A stretch of 64,000 bases of DNA from Dicyema japonicum (taxonomy: Eukaryota; Dicyemida; Rhombozoa; Dicyemidae): positions 592,158-656,157 of the forward strand of contig RDEW01000029.1 in assembly GCA_011109175.1 (NCBI GenBank), in the 5' to 3' direction. The position numbers were made by a program, and so were the translations under genes. Shown here piece after piece: positions 46,160 to 58,559 of this stretch (positions are counted from its first letter, which is position 1; every line of letters begins with the position of its first letter). Under the pieces are notes generated by a model that did not search any database, had not been told where the DNA came from, and saw only the letters and a program-made list of their open reading frames with translations.

Positions 46160-46920
46160 TGGTAAAAATGTTTTTAATTCTTATACAAAAACTTAACAAG
46201 AGAGTGCCACAGCAATACCTGGCATGGACAGTTTTTGACAGTATCCGCTGTTGACAAAGATTTAATACACGTAATATTGGTACTGTTTTGCTGACAGTAT
46301 GGGTAAGTAAGATCTCATGGGAATTCGAAACGTGTATGAATGTACCTAAGAAAACTCGCTATCGCCACTGTTTTTCGTGATCTGCCTAGACTCAGTGACT
46401 ATTGAAAACTATAAAAACACGACTAAACACCTTTTGAAATTGTGGAACGGGCTAAAGCGGTTCAAAAACTCAAGAGAGGCAACAAGTTGAAAGAACCATA
46501 AAATAACCGAAATGAACTAAGAAAATAATGGAATGCTATGAGCGTATCAGTTAAATTCATTACAAGAAACTGAAAGACTCTCCTTTTTCTTTACAAAAAC
46601 CAAGACGTTCTTTAACAATATAACTTTAACTGAGTTTGATAATACAATCGAAAGCTAATATACTTGTGTGGATCGATCGGAATACGCATAAATATTATTT
46701 AAAAATTTTACTCCATTGTCTCTCATAGACTTAAAGCGGATATATAACTTGTTAATCAATCTGAATTCTTGATATGATTTTGCTATATCTCAAAAAAGTC
46801 TCTCAACAACACATATTTTTCTTTCCTTAACTAAATGGTGATTATTAATCTTTAAAAATAAATTAAATGTCAAAATATTCTCTTCTTCCCCCACTTAGAA
46901 ATAGAAATTGAAGATTCAAG
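46160..46920. other. AT-rich intergenic DNA
   Basis: No frame or known repeat found, apart from a local duplication of GAAGATTCAA-TGCT at 46905-46955. Confidence 0.35.
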
Positions 46921-47189
46921 TGCTGTTTACATTTGAAGATTCAAATGCTTCGCGAAACAAGTGCTAATACTCAACACAAGTTTTTCTAGTGTCTTCCAAA
47001 TAGTAGTACATGGAGAATTTACTGTATTTGAGTTTTTTACCCTTCTAATAAATGTAAAGCATCCAAGGTTAGTAGGCCACCTTTCAGAAGATTCCAGAAA
47101 GGTAGGGGAAGTCGAACGGTTCTCTTTCATGCAGAACTTGCACTGAGCGCCACCACAACAACAGGTGAACCACATGACGCCACGTTTTT

Positions 47190-47580
47190 TATCGATTCGC
47201 CATTCATTTTACAAGGATGGAGCTTGTGAATTCTTTCAGACGGAAGATCATGAGGCACTTACAATCAGACTCCACATCCGTCCCCAGTCTGCTTTCAGAG
47301 GAGGCAACGTTGAAGAATGGCCAGGGTTTTTTTACGTTTCTGCAAGGAACTGGGAAACCCACTCAAGGAAAAAGTGGCCCATGCAGAAAAATTTCGGTAG
47401 GTTATAAAAAAGTGCACGCCGTTTGAATTCCTTTGCAGAAGGAAGAGATCGCGCTTCCAGAATGCGGTTGGGTCATCAGAAGACCAGATGAAGAGAGTTC
47501 TGATGTTGTTGGAGGCTGGGATCACCTAATTAGTTAGTTTTGACCTATCTTTCTTGGTGGTCTTGGGGTTAAATAAATTA
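47190..47580 (+). mobile_element. LINE family A, 3' part
   Basis: Near-identical to 50280-50640 inverted (LVNSFRRKIM; LLSEEATLKNGQGF). 3' hairpin arms 47520-47526 and 47556-47562, tail TTAAATAAATTAAAAAAA. Confidence 0.85.
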
Positions 47581-47589
47581 AAAAAATCC

Positions 47590-48322
47590 AAGGTTAGAAC
47601 AATAGGTAAATTTCGACTTTGGTTTTAACCATTTGTTGGCGAGTTAACTGACCAATAAATCGTACTTATAGAGTTTTTCTATTTTAATATAATTTAATTT
47701 ATCCGGAGAAGTAACCACTACTTTAACTAGCTAGCTAAGTTTCATTCATTTCTGTGTCAAATATACTACGTGGGAATTTTGTGCACCACTTACAAATAAT
47801 ATATTTTTTGTAAAAAGCAGAGCAGGAAAGAACCTTGTTCAAAAGTTCATCACTTAATATTTTGTCTAGATTATTCGATAGTCGCGTGATTGACATAATT
47901 AGTTATGGGGGATTTATGGTCATGATATATTAGTTGTTTTTTAATCAACAAAGACATTTCCCTTGATAATCTGCAAGGAAATGCGCTCAATGACCAGCTC
48001 CATTCTCTCCCATCATTTTTTTTGCAATGAGGGATCTGATTCTGTTTAGGAGTACCAGTGACCTGTTTCTTATGATTCCTGACGTTTCCACGGCGACTGA
48101 TTCAAAAATGAACTCTACCAAGACATGCGTATTTCTTCAACTAGGGTCTCAGTTTTTTCCGAAGCATAGCCTGGGTTAGTCGATTTCAAAAAAATCATGA
48201 AACGATAATAATCATGAAAATGATTAAATTTTTGTCATAAAAATAAAATTATTTTTAAAATAAAAATTATTTATATTATATAAAAACGTGCATTTTTATT
48301 AGTTTTACGTTGTTCTAGTCTT
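47590..48322. other. AT-rich upstream region of G3BP
   Basis: Contains a short copy of the GCTCAATGACCAGC repeat (47965-48005) and otherwise no recognisable element. Promoter of G3BP presumably near 48240-48320. Confidence 0.35.
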
Positions 48323-49466
48323 ATGTGTGATCTGCGATCAAATTCATGTCAATTCATTCGTCTTTTCTATGGACTACTTGGGAAGGACCAATCGAAACTT
48401 ATTAAGTATTTATATGCTAAGTTCTAGTTTATATTCTCCGAATGCGGAACATCAGGATAAACTGACAGATCGCATAATTAAGGGATATGATGTATTAAGT
48501 TTACATAAAATATAAGAATATATCCAAGTGTTTCGCATCTTTTGAATTTACTGGGAAGAGATTTCATATTGAAGAGTTTTCTGTATTTACTATAGACGAC
48601 CTTATTAATCTCACTGTTTTCGGTTTCCCTGTCAACTCGGCTGGAATCACTGAGGCTCATTTCGTCCATAATTTTATACTGACCAATCAGTTCAAAATCA
48701 ATTCTTCAAACTTTTCATCTCTAACAGCCAAATCAGTAGAGGATAATTACTCTGGTAGTTTCCTTCTTATATTACAGAATTGGAATCCCTAATGGGTTCA
48801 ATTGATATTTACTGTGAATCCAGTAATAGAAATGAACCTGCCATGGCTGAGCCTACTAAGGAACAATTAGAATCACCTAAAGAACCACGTGGTTGGGGAC
48901 CTAATATTTGTCCTCCAGGATTGACTCCTCCTGCCCATGGAATACTTCCAAAACATGTTATGGCTTTCACGAGATCCTCTCAGACACCACAGTATATCTT
49001 GTTAACATCCTAGAGGGGAAAATAAGCCTTCAGTGTCTAACCAGCGTCCACGAGGGCCATCCAGACAGAATGAGGGGCGTGAAAGATCATTTGGAGATGA
49101 CCACAAGCAACTGTTTGTTGGTAATCTGCCTGGAGACATAAAGGAAACTACTCTGTGGGAATATTTTTCACGTTTGTGATTTCTGTATGATAGGTTTTGG
49201 GAATGTGTTGGATGCACGAGTTTCACGAAGTAAGAATTATCCAAATTCAAGGGTTTTTATATTTTATTAGTCTTAGCCATTTGGATTTATTAGATTTGAC
49301 TCTGACGAACCTGTGATACGAGCATTGTCTCATAAGGTTGTATAATGTATTATTGTAGAATCATAATTTGGATGGACATAGAATAAATGTGGAACAGAAG
49401 AACAGCAATAGGGACGGGAGAGATAATAGAGGTGATCACGAACATGATCGATCCTCTAAGAAATAA
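48323..49466 (+). CDS. G3BP: G3BP (Rasputin) stress-granule protein, 8 exons
   Basis: Exons 48323-48405, 48428-48491, 48517-48754, 48778-48991, 49014-49171, 49194-49252, 49277-49336 and 49359-49466 give 327 aa. The seven introns are 22, 25, 23, 22, 22, 24 and 22 nt; all phases fit. G3BP nucleates stress granules. Seen: an N-terminal NTF2-like domain (FIRLFYGLL, SFEFTGKRFHIEEF, AHFVHNFILTN; about residues 10-115), an acidic/proline-rich middle, and an RRM with RNP2 LFVGNLP and RNP1-like FGFIRF, ending in VEQKN and a short Arg/Gly/Asp tail. The order NTF2-linker-RRM is unique to G3BP. It is shorter than human G3BP1 (466 aa) and the RGG tail is weak. Four introns interrupt the RRM half alone. 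Confidence 0.95.
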
Positions 49467-49739
49467 TTTCAATGATTCTGGTTTTTATTCTTTTAATTTC
49501 ATTGGAACTTTGTTTGTTTATTACTTTTATTTATTAAATCACTTTGTTTCTTCATCTTTCTTTTATATTATATACTTGGCTATGCCATTGTCATTTGACA
49601 ACAGGATCACAGATGTCTGTGGATTATATTTTTATACATCGACTAAATTACCCATAAATTCATATGTAAAATAATTGATCTAATAAACTAGGAATCGAAT
49701 GATTATATTACTCAAATAGTTAGAAGTAGGACACCTCAC

Positions 49740-50215
49740 GAGCTGTCTAGAGGTAGAATCTGTAGCAATGTGAAAAGTTTTTCAACATTTATCGAGCGAC
49801 ACTTAACTCGACAAACGACCAGCCGACCCTTTTCTTTGACAAAACCTAATCTAAAAAGAAATTGAATTGTCTTTTACGCTCCAATTAACGATAGAGCCAC
49901 ATGATATCCGTCCAAGCCATTTAAGAGACTTTTTTCTCAGAAAGGGCCTGTTTCGGTGTCCGACTTGTATAGGCTATCACAAAACTAATCAAAAGGATGC
50001 TCTCTGGAAAATTACTTGGAACAATTCACACCATATTATGTTTTCTGCCAGACTACTTGCGTCGTTTAGCTTAAGCTGGCTCGCAAAGCAATCCTTTCCA
50101 CTCTCGTTCAAACAATTGCAACCTAAGAAAATGTCAGCACACCCAGAGGTTGCGAAATCTTCAGCAGCATACGCCGTGAAACAATTTTAGAAGATTGCTT
50201 CGAACTCTTTTTTTC
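49740..50215 (+). mobile_element. Possible transposase N-terminus (Merlin/ISXO2-like?)
   Basis: Frame 49867-50190 contains LRDFFLRKGLFRCPTC followed by LWKITWNN, reminiscent of the zinc ribbon preceding an ISXO2-type transposase. Only ~100 aa remain and the second Cys pair is not clear. Low certainty. Confidence 0.3.
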
Positions 50216-50269
50216 AATCTACAGTCAGACCTCGATTCGATAAAACATCACGTTGGTTTTTGGAACATT

Positions 50270-51405
50270 TTTTTAATTTATTTATTTAACCCCAAGACCA
50301 CCAGGAAAGATAGGTCAAAACTAACTAATTAGGTGATCCCAGCCTCCAACAACATCAGAACTCTTTTCATTTGGTCTTCTGATGATCCAACCGCACTCCG
50401 GAAGCGTCTTTTCTTTCTTCTGCAAAGGAATTCAATCGGTGTGCACTTTTTTATAACCGACCGAAATTCCTCTGCATGGGCCACCTTTTCCTTGAGTGGG
50501 TTTCACAGTTCCTTGCAGAAACGTAGGAAACCCTGGCCATTCTTCAACGTCGCCTTTTCTGAAAGCAGACTGGGGACGGATGTGGAGTCTGATTGTAAGT
50601 GCCTCATGATCTTCCGTCTGAAAGAATTCACAAGCTCCACCCTCGTAGAAGGAATGGCGAATCTCCAGGCAGAACAGGCATATTCAATCGTCGGCGCAAT
50701 AACTTGGAGATATACTTTGCTGATACAAGCAGTAGGAGGGAAGGGGCTCTTCTCTACGATGACTTTTAGAACGTTCCATTTTCGAAGACCCTTGGTTAAC
50801 ACCTCCTCCGTGTGACTGGCAAACGTCATCAGAGAGTCGAAAATTACTCCAGGTATCTTCTGGATTCGTGTATAAAGGATGGGAATGTTCTCGAGGAATA
50901 TCTCAAGTCAATCTTTAAATCTTCTCTCCGTAGTAAATAGGGTGAACTGAGACATGGATGCAGATACAGACAGCAAATTCATGGATAGCCAGTCACACAC
51001 CTGGTTGAGGTGTGACTGAACCACCGCCACAGCCTGGAGGGAGATTTGTCCCATGCAGCGATAATCAAGTCGTCCGCATAAGATAAAAACATGGTCTCCT
51101 GATCATTGGTAGTATCGTATAGAAATAAGTTAAATAAAAAAGGAGACAGAGGGGAGCCTTGCGGGACCCATTGGGGAGTAGTCTTGTTTTGGAAGTGGTT
51201 TTGTCAATCCGGACCCTTCCGCGTCGCCCAGTTAAAAAATTTTCCAGCCATTGCTTGATGTTCGGATGTAAGTTGGGATTAAAAATCTTTTGCGCTAGGA
51301 GTTTTCTCGGTAAAGAATCAATTATAAATTTAATACAATATCTCCAATGTTTAATGCATATTTTGATCCTATTCATTCTTTTATAATAAAGAGTATTCAT
51401 AACCT
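50270..51405 (-). mobile_element. LINE family A, longest copy
   Basis: Minus frames 51065-51400 (RT region with RLLPNGSRKAPL) and 50503-50829 (SHTEEVLTKGLRKWNVLK, IEYACSAWRFAIPS). An active-site YADD-like frame is at about 51070-51090. 3' hairpin arms 50294-50300 and 50330-50336. Confidence 0.85.
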
Positions 51406-51439
51406 CTGAAAATTAAATTTAGAATTATTTTTGTAAATT

Positions 51440-51790
51440 AAAGACAAAAACCTTTACTAAATGTTTCGGTGTTGTTTTGACCGTCTGGCTCCGTTACTTC
51501 AACAGTATTTTCCGCAATAGTATTGAATCCCGGAATCCCTAGATATCTAAGAAACGGATAAACATCTGAAAAATAAAAGGAACAATTTACCTGTAGATCA
51601 GTGAGGCGTTAGATTGTATAAAACACGGCATTTCGAATATGCTTTATCCACTCTTTCTTGTCATCCGAAACCATCATTTTTAATCGTCTGATTGAATTTT
51701 TCAACAATCTCTGGGTACTCATCACACAATATGTAATATGACGTTCTTAAACTCGGTATCGTTGTCTAATTGCAGAAATCTAAAACCCCC
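51440..51790 (-). mobile_element. Integrase-domain remnant (rve, KRBA2-like), with short intron
   Basis: Minus strand reads QLDNDTEFKNVIL, EKFNQTIKN, DDKKEWIKHIRNAVF and, after a 25-nt GT-AG segment, DVYPFLRYLG. This is a retroviral-type integrase core end (second D-D/E region) as in the KRBA2-like integrases of invertebrate genomes. Broken at the 5' end. Confidence 0.6.
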
Positions 51791-51814
51791 ATAATCAATA
51801 AAATTTCTTTTAAT

Positions 51815-54800
51815 TTGTTAGTTAGTTAAGTAACCCCAGCCACACTAACTTGTAGGAGGCCAGCATCTATTAATAGATCGGTCAGTTCCGGCATTGTGGA
51901 GAAATGTTGTGCAATTCATGACATTGAAATAGGTGATTGTTGTCAGCACGTGGAAGATTGCAAAAGGCAGAGTACATCATAAGCTGGTAAATATGGGTGA
52001 TGCCCACATCGTAGACAAGCCAGGTTTACTCGCACGTCCCTTGAAAGAGATATTCTATTGGTCTATTGGAGGAGGGTCGCTGTAATTTTATTGTCTCCGA
52101 GTCTTCGGATGCTTTTCGTAGAAACAAAATCGTGTATTTGTTTCAGACGACTCCTGTCATTGTGGCTGGAAGGGATGGATGATAACATTCAAGACAGGTC
52201 ACTGGTTGTCATAATAATTTTCCTTTTGTTTTGCGGCTTGCATAGGGAGTGGCAGGGATGTTCTAGCTGTAGGCTTGGAGAGGAACTGCAGGGCTCTCAT
52301 TTCCAGATGGTCTCCAATTGGAAGGATCTTTGACTCCCAATGTAGATGATCGACAGGAGTTGATCTGAGACATCCAATAATTATCCTGAGCGCGATGTTT
52401 TGTACTTTTTTTAGTTTGTCAATAGAAGTAAGAAAGGCAGAGGATGACCAGCAAGGGCTTGCATAATTGATAGTTGTTCGAATGAATTGTTTATGATGGT
52501 TTGGACTTCTTTGCTTTGGCCGAAGGAATGGCCTGACACAGCTTTAAGTATGTTGATCTTGTGAAAGGCTTTTGTACATTGTTCCTCCACATGTTTAGAG
52601 AAAGTTAGTAGTTGGTCATCAATAACTCCAAGTATTTTGGGATGTTTCGTAACGGTGAGTGGTTGTCCATGAATTGTTAAAATTGGTTGAAAATTTAGTT
52701 GGCAGCGGTTGGACGTGAATACAGTGACGGTGGATTTCGATGGAGAGGGGGATAGGTGGTTTGATTTAATATCTATGTCTTTAGAGGCAACAATCATGTC
52801 ATCCGCATAAAATAGGAGAAGTGTCTTGGAATTGATTGGAATGTCGTTTAGATGTAAGTTGAATAAGGTAGGTGATAAAACGGAGCCTTGGGGAACTCCA
52901 TTTGGAAGAGTCTGTAATGAGATAGACATGACATAATTTCAGCTCGACCAATTCTTCCAGAGAGGAAATTTGTTAACCAATTCTGAAGACGTGGAGGAAT
53001 TCCAGATACAATAATTTTTTTACTTAGCAGGCGCCTTGATGTTCGATCGAACTCCTTGGTTAGGTTAATCGATGCGAGGATAGTCCGTTTAAGAGGATTA
53101 TAATTGTTAAAACCATCAACGATATATTGAGTTAAAGTAGAGAGATGTTAATGTTGAGTATTGTGGACGAAAGCCATGTTGAAAATCAGGGAAGGAAGAT
53201 ACTCCGATATTAGTTTCAGTACAACAAGTTCAACAATTTTCGATATGACAGATAGTAGTGAAATTGGTCTGAAAGATCCCGGATTCGAAGGATCTTTCTT
53301 GGGCTTCAGGATTGGAATAATTTTGGATTTTTTCCATAGTGTAGGAATTCTGCAGGTGTTGATGGACACAAAAATTATATCTGTTATTGCTTTGAATCCT
53401 TGCATTCCTAGGTGCTTTAAATGCAGAATGCAGATTCCATCAAGCCCTTTGGCAGGAGAGTTTTTGTCGCTTTGATGAGTTTTTCGACATCAGACGTACT
53501 TATTTCAATCGGTTTTCCTTGAGAAGTTTGAACGATTTTTAGTTTGCATGGACGGGAGCATTTGTTCATATCGATGTGACTCACTTTTGCGTAGTGGTTC
53601 ATTATGACATTTGCCTGATGAGTGAAATCACGTGGTGTTTGATTCTTGTCAATACTGGTGGCGTGGGTTGTCACCATTCTATTTTGTATCGACTGAATTC
53701 CACGTAAAGTATCTAAAAAATCCTTTAATTTTGTTAGGTGGTTAATTCTTTGAATGAAATTGTTCCATCGGTTCAAAATCCTCTTGTTGATTCATTCTGT
53801 AATTTCGCTATTAAAGTTGGATAGTTTGGTCGTATAAATATTTGATTTTTTGAGTCGACGTCTTGTATGAATCTTTTCGATAATTATCTTAGATAAATTG
53901 GGATTATAGTCTGCAATGAGTCCTTTTAGAATGTATTTCTTGTCGGCACTGAGGATGACCTTATTAAAAAATTTCATTGCGGCGTCAAACGATTTGAAAT
54001 TCTCAACGGAAAAGTCAGATAGAAATTTTTCTGTTTCTTCTCTGAATGAATCCCATTTTGCACATTTGTAATTCGTTATAGTTTTCCGATGCCTAACAAT
54101 AGGCGAGAGTAGTTCGATTGTCAGTAGAATTGGATTATGGTCCGAGTGTAGGTCATATACAATTCTCCAAGATATCGCCGAAAATAGTGATGGAGAACAT
54201 AGTGTGAGGTCGGGTGATGTATTAGAGTCTCCAGGTCTGGAAGCTGTTCGAGTGTGTGATTTCCTATCATTGAGGATAACTAATTGTTCTACTTGAGAGA
54301 GGACCTGAAGCCCCCTCTCATTACTCTTCTTGCCGATTAGCCAGAGAAGATCTTTTGCATTTAGGTCTCCGCAGATTATCACATTTTCAATCTTTTGCAA
54401 TTCGGTTAGTTTGGGGAGTAATGTTTCATACTGGGACTTGGTGGCGGGATATAAATATTTACAAATGTATACCTTGTGTGGTTTATCTTCACCAAAACAG
54501 TAGTAAGTTCGATGTGATCGTCATCTTCAAACAGAGCTTGTGTCTGAGCGGAAGTATCAGAGAATGGAATAGATTTGTGTATGAGTATAAGAACACCGCC
54601 TCCTCTGTTTGAATTTGGTCGATCACGGCGGACAATTGAGTAGTCTCTGTAGTGTGGAAGCGTTGACTTTCTTGATAGTTTCGTTTCCTGTAGCATGCCA
54701 ATATCTATTTTGTGGAAGTTAGAAATGCAAAAAGTTCATTTGATTTGTGTGTGAGGCCGTTTATGTTGAATTTCATGTTATTGAGGAATTTCCCGTTTTA

Positions 54801-54990
54801 TGAGGCCCGGGGTTCTGTTCGATGTCCCCAGCTAGGATTAGGAGTAGCCAATCCGATCTTTGGGAGCGAAAGCTACGCGCCCGCTCAATAGCCGCCATCA
54901 TCCAGTCCGACTTCCCAGAAATCGTTGAAATGGTTGACAGGGGAATAGAAGTGGTTCTTTTAGTTGCCAGTTTAATACAGGCATCCAATT
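51815..54990 (-). mobile_element. LINE family B, nearly complete (CR1/jockey-like), with 2A-like motif
   Basis: From 5' to 3' on the minus strand: a leader ORF 54773-54988 ending in a 2A-like GDIEQNPGP (54803-54829); APE endonuclease frames 54406-54696 (MLQETKLSR; GGGVLILIHKS) and 53792-54400 (ICGDLNAKD; SDHNPILL); linker 53417-53776; RT 53148-53405 (FRPISLLSVISKIVE) and 52411-52929 (NGVPQGSVLSPTLFNL, active site YADD). A few frameshifts separate the blocks. 3' end at about 51815. Confidence 0.9.
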
Positions 54991-55179
54991 TCTAATTTGT
55001 TGGCTATTCCACTGTTATTATTATTATTAATTGTTATACTGTTATTTTGTAGGTTCAAAATTTGGCATAAATTTTTCAAAAAATAATTATTGTTACCGTC
55101 GCACGTGAAACTCCGCCGTACATGGAACTCTAAACGAAAATTAACTTACATAATAAATATTCTATCAACCTACCAATTA

Positions 55180-55500
55180 CTCTAATTATTCGATCCATAA
55201 CCTTTCATAACTCTAATCTTAGACCTAAACCTTAAACCCTAACCTTAAGCCTAACCTTAACCGTAATCCTGACCCTATCCCTAAATTCTAATTCTATCCT
55301 TGACCCTAAACCCTTATCCCTAACCCTGAACTATATCATAGACCTATCCCTGAACTATGTCTAATCCTAATCTCAACCATAACCATGCCGAATTCTAATT
55401 CCTTCCCTAAACATAGAGTAGTTAAATCTCAACCCTAATCAATATCTAACATCAACCATAATCAATACAAAATATCAACCCTAATCAATATCTGATTGAC
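55180..55500. repeat. Interstitial degenerate telomere-like repeat
   Basis: Runs of CCCTAA/CCTTAA-type hexamers (plus strand), best between 55220 and 55340, e.g. ACCCTAACCTTAAGCCTAAC, decaying towards 55500. On the minus strand this is TTAGGG-like, the usual animal telomere unit. Confidence 0.75.
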
Positions 55501-55619
55501 AACTAAATCTAATTTCCACACGGTGAGAGCGGCAACTACCTGACTTCATTTTATAATAAAAAAAAATTTTTTTTTTAAAAAAAAAATTTCCACATTAAGC
55601 CAAAAAGATAAAAAATTCT

Positions 55620-56480
55620 ATCTAATTGACAGTTATTCTGCTTTGGTGGACTATCATTGTTTGCGAGTTACCATCATCTATGTGCATTGTATGTTCTTGT
55701 ATATCTACTGACTATAATGAGAAGAAATACGAAGCGCTACGCGACCGATTCGCGTTCTATCCAATTGTGGATGAGACAACTAGAGGAATAAGTGGAAAAT
55801 CGCTTCGCTTCCTAAAGAAACTTGGACACCTAGTTACACTAAAAAGCATGAGACTCGGCGGCTTCTCCAGTTGATCTCTGTTGCAATCGCGGCAACTCAA
55901 CGTCGATTATGTCGGCGGGGACCACTTTTGATTGATTTCTGTGTTTTTAAAAATAAATTTATTGATTTAAAAAATTAAGTGATTATCATTGATTTACGAT
56001 AAATGTCAACACTAATGATTTAATGATTTGAAAAATAAAAGATTTTTGAGACAAAATGCAATAAACGATATTATAAACCGTACACTGGAGTTACGGGATA
56101 ACCGGTAGGCCTGGATAGAGGAGAAGGGGAAACGACGGAAGGAAGGGATTACAGTCTACATTCTAATAAGGGAAGCTATTGGTATGGATATCCGTAAAAG
56201 AAAAGGAATGAATCGACTCCCTTTCTTTTACAAACCTCATCGGCAGTGAGGTAAGTGCATCAACATACGCCGCAAAAAAAAGGCTGAGAAGTCTAAAAAG
56301 AAGTACAAGGGGCTCCTTAATCGGTTCATATTTACACTACTGTTGTTGAGAAGTCACTGTTTTCTCTTAAAAGTCTGAGCCATTAAGTTAGTTCGTATGA
56401 CTTTTCCAGTTGATCTCCGTTGCTATGAGAAACAACGCCGCATCAATTATGTCGCGGGGATAAGTGAACGCATATAAAAC
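55620..56480 (+). mobile_element. LINE family F C-termini
   Basis: Frame 55626-55874 ends YEALRDRFAFYPIVDETTRG and LRFLKKLGHL, the extreme C-terminus of R2/R4-like elements, followed by the tail GGCGGGGACCACTTTTGATTG. A second tail of the same type is at 56400-56465. Confidence 0.55.
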
Positions 56481-56499
56481 CTATTCTGCTATACAACGC

Positions 56500-56815
56500 T
56501 AGGACCTGGGCTACTTAAAAAAAGGAAATGGAGAGGCTGAACTTGTTCCACTAGAAACACCTGAGAAAAATAATATGAATAGGCTGGCTGACCAGAATCT
56601 CATGCAAACGAATCTACAAGAAATGTGTAAGTAAACAAAGCCTGGGGGTAATGAAGTCTCGCTGGAGATTATTCAAGCACATCCGGAGTATGGAATTAGT
56701 TCCCCGACGAACAAATGACTACTACTTTGTCAAGAGGGTCTTTTCAGTGGAAGGCCTAGGATAACACTACCAGTCGACCTTCAAAAGTACTTTAAAAATC
56801 AAAATAAATCCGAGA
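56500..56815 (+). mobile_element. LINE C-terminal fragment
   Basis: Reads HLRKI, LTRISCKRIYKKC, SRWRLFKHIRSME, then the GRPRITL-like end; the C-terminal zone found in many APE-type LINEs. Confidence 0.5.
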
Positions 56816-56819
56816 AAGT

Positions 56820-57300
56820 TTTATAGATGGAGTTTCATTTGTGGAGGAATGGATCGTGGTGGGCTTCGTTTAATAAATTTTTTCCAATTTTTAGTTGATT
56901 CTTCATCCATTAACTTTGCAAGATTTCTTGTCAAAGTTTGGTTAAATCTTTCTATGATCCCCTGAAACAAATAAAATATTATTTCATTACTTGTGATTGA
57001 GAATGATTTGGTCTTCCATAAATATGCATGATTTTATTTTTCATGCAGAAAAAGTCTAGATATTTGTTTTTAAACTCTGTTCCATTATCTGTTTGTAGAA
57101 TCCCACAAAAGCCGATTTCAAAAAAAATTTTGTTGAATGCTTCACAAATTTTTAAATTCCAATAAATTAAAAATATAATTCCAATAAATTAAAGTTCTTT
57201 ACAAATAGCATATTTGTGTAAACATCAATGACAGTAAAAATGCATTTATAGCCATCATTTGAATCATTAAATTGCTTCTCTCTGTCATAGGAAGCAGGTC
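56820..57300 (-). mobile_element. Integrase gene remnant (rve, KRBA2-like)
   Basis: Minus strand: YKCIFTVIDVYTNMLFVKN, ILQTDNGTEFKN, HIYGRPNHSQSQ, then after a 29-nt GT-AG segment GIIERFNQTLTRNLAKLM. First D, the DNG-EF block and the E of an integrase core are all present. The intron sits inside the domain, as in host genes here. The N-terminal half is disrupted by A/T-rich sequence. Confidence 0.7.
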
Positions 57301-57374
57301 GTTAGCCCTGCTCAACAAAATTGGATCGTTAGTCGCTAAAAGGAGGAGGGATGTCAGAGAGAAGGATTGGCTCA

Positions 57375-57880
57375 TTGAGCGCATCTCCTTACAGATCGTA
57401 AGGGGAAATGCGCTCTCAATCCTGAGAGCAGCCAGTAGCCTTTAACTATATGGTTTTATTCTTCAATAAATTGTTATTGTTTAAATTGCTTAACATCTAT
57501 GTGGTCTGCCTAGAATCGTTGATTAGGTCTATTAGCAGTCACATGGTATTTAGAATCGGAAATCTATTATATAAATTAATTTTCTACTTTAAGTGGAGTA
57601 GTGTAATTCGATTAAGAGATTTTCAATGGGTCGGATTTTTTGTTCTGGTCCAATTATCCTTATTGCGGTCTCCTCGATTCCGGTTTAAGGAGACTCTAAA
57701 CACGCCGTGTTTTGTGGTTGGTTGAATGTCACGTAACTCACCAAACTGGAGACATTTTAAAGATAAAAGTTTTAGTGGCCCTATCCTACAAGGATGGACT
57801 GACAAGGGTCATCTTAAGAAAACTTAATAAAAAATGTGGTAAAATTACTTTTATAATAAAAATTACTATAATATGTATTA
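57375..57880. other. Unassigned region
   Basis: 57375-57445 is a relative of the GCTCAAATAACCAGCAGC repeat. The plus-strand frame 57450-57725 and the minus-strand frame 57623-57805 overlap; neither looks convincing. Confidence 0.3.
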
Positions 57881-58556
57881 AATTAATTCCAAATACCACT
57901 GTTAAACTGAAAAAACTAAACTAAATGATCCCGACGAATTAGATCAAGGCTCTCATCTTTGCTCGGTGTTGATCCCTTGAGCCTACACAAGTTCGTCGCA
58001 GACGAGCACTTTCTTTTTAGCATTGGTGTCCATTTTTGTTTTTTTCGATTAGTTTCTCCATGGGCGTCGGTGATTTAATGTTTTCCCTTGTGTACCATCT
58101 CTCCGTTAGTTTGAAGGCCCTTTTCTGGGTTGCGGAGATTTTCTGGATGTTCGTATAAGAGGCCTGTGGTCTCCATGAAGTACACGCATATGAAATTCAT
58201 GGTTCGATGTACTGTGAGTAGAGCGTTTTAAGTATAGGGTGATGTCCAATTTTCCATAGACTTGTTAGGAATTTCAGAAGGTTGATTTTCTTCTCACATT
58301 TGTTTAGCACGTTACTGACATGTCTCGAAAAGTTAATGTGCGTATCGAAAGTCAGACCCAATAAATTTGCCATTTACTGAACGGGAATGCTCTTCCCTCC
58401 GCAGTAACTTTTATTGTCCTGTTCGACAATCTTTTCTCCGAGGTATAGAGAGTTGTAACAGATTTTTCGATGCTGATTGACATCCGATTTTCATTTAACC
58501 ACTCGAGTAGTCGATCCATGTGGTGTTGTATTTTTTTCGTCGCTGTTTGGGTGTTG
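57880..58556 (-). mobile_element. LINE family C, inverted 3' part
   Basis: Very close to 44090-44720; arms of the 3' hairpin are degraded here (TACCACT and AAATGATC). Truncated at 58556 in the middle of the RT. Confidence 0.8.
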
Positions 58557-58559
58557 TAT

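Noticed and set aside
54355-54612. Plus-strand 85-aa ORF over the LINE B endonuclease
   Set aside because: Antisense shadow of the endonuclease coding strand.
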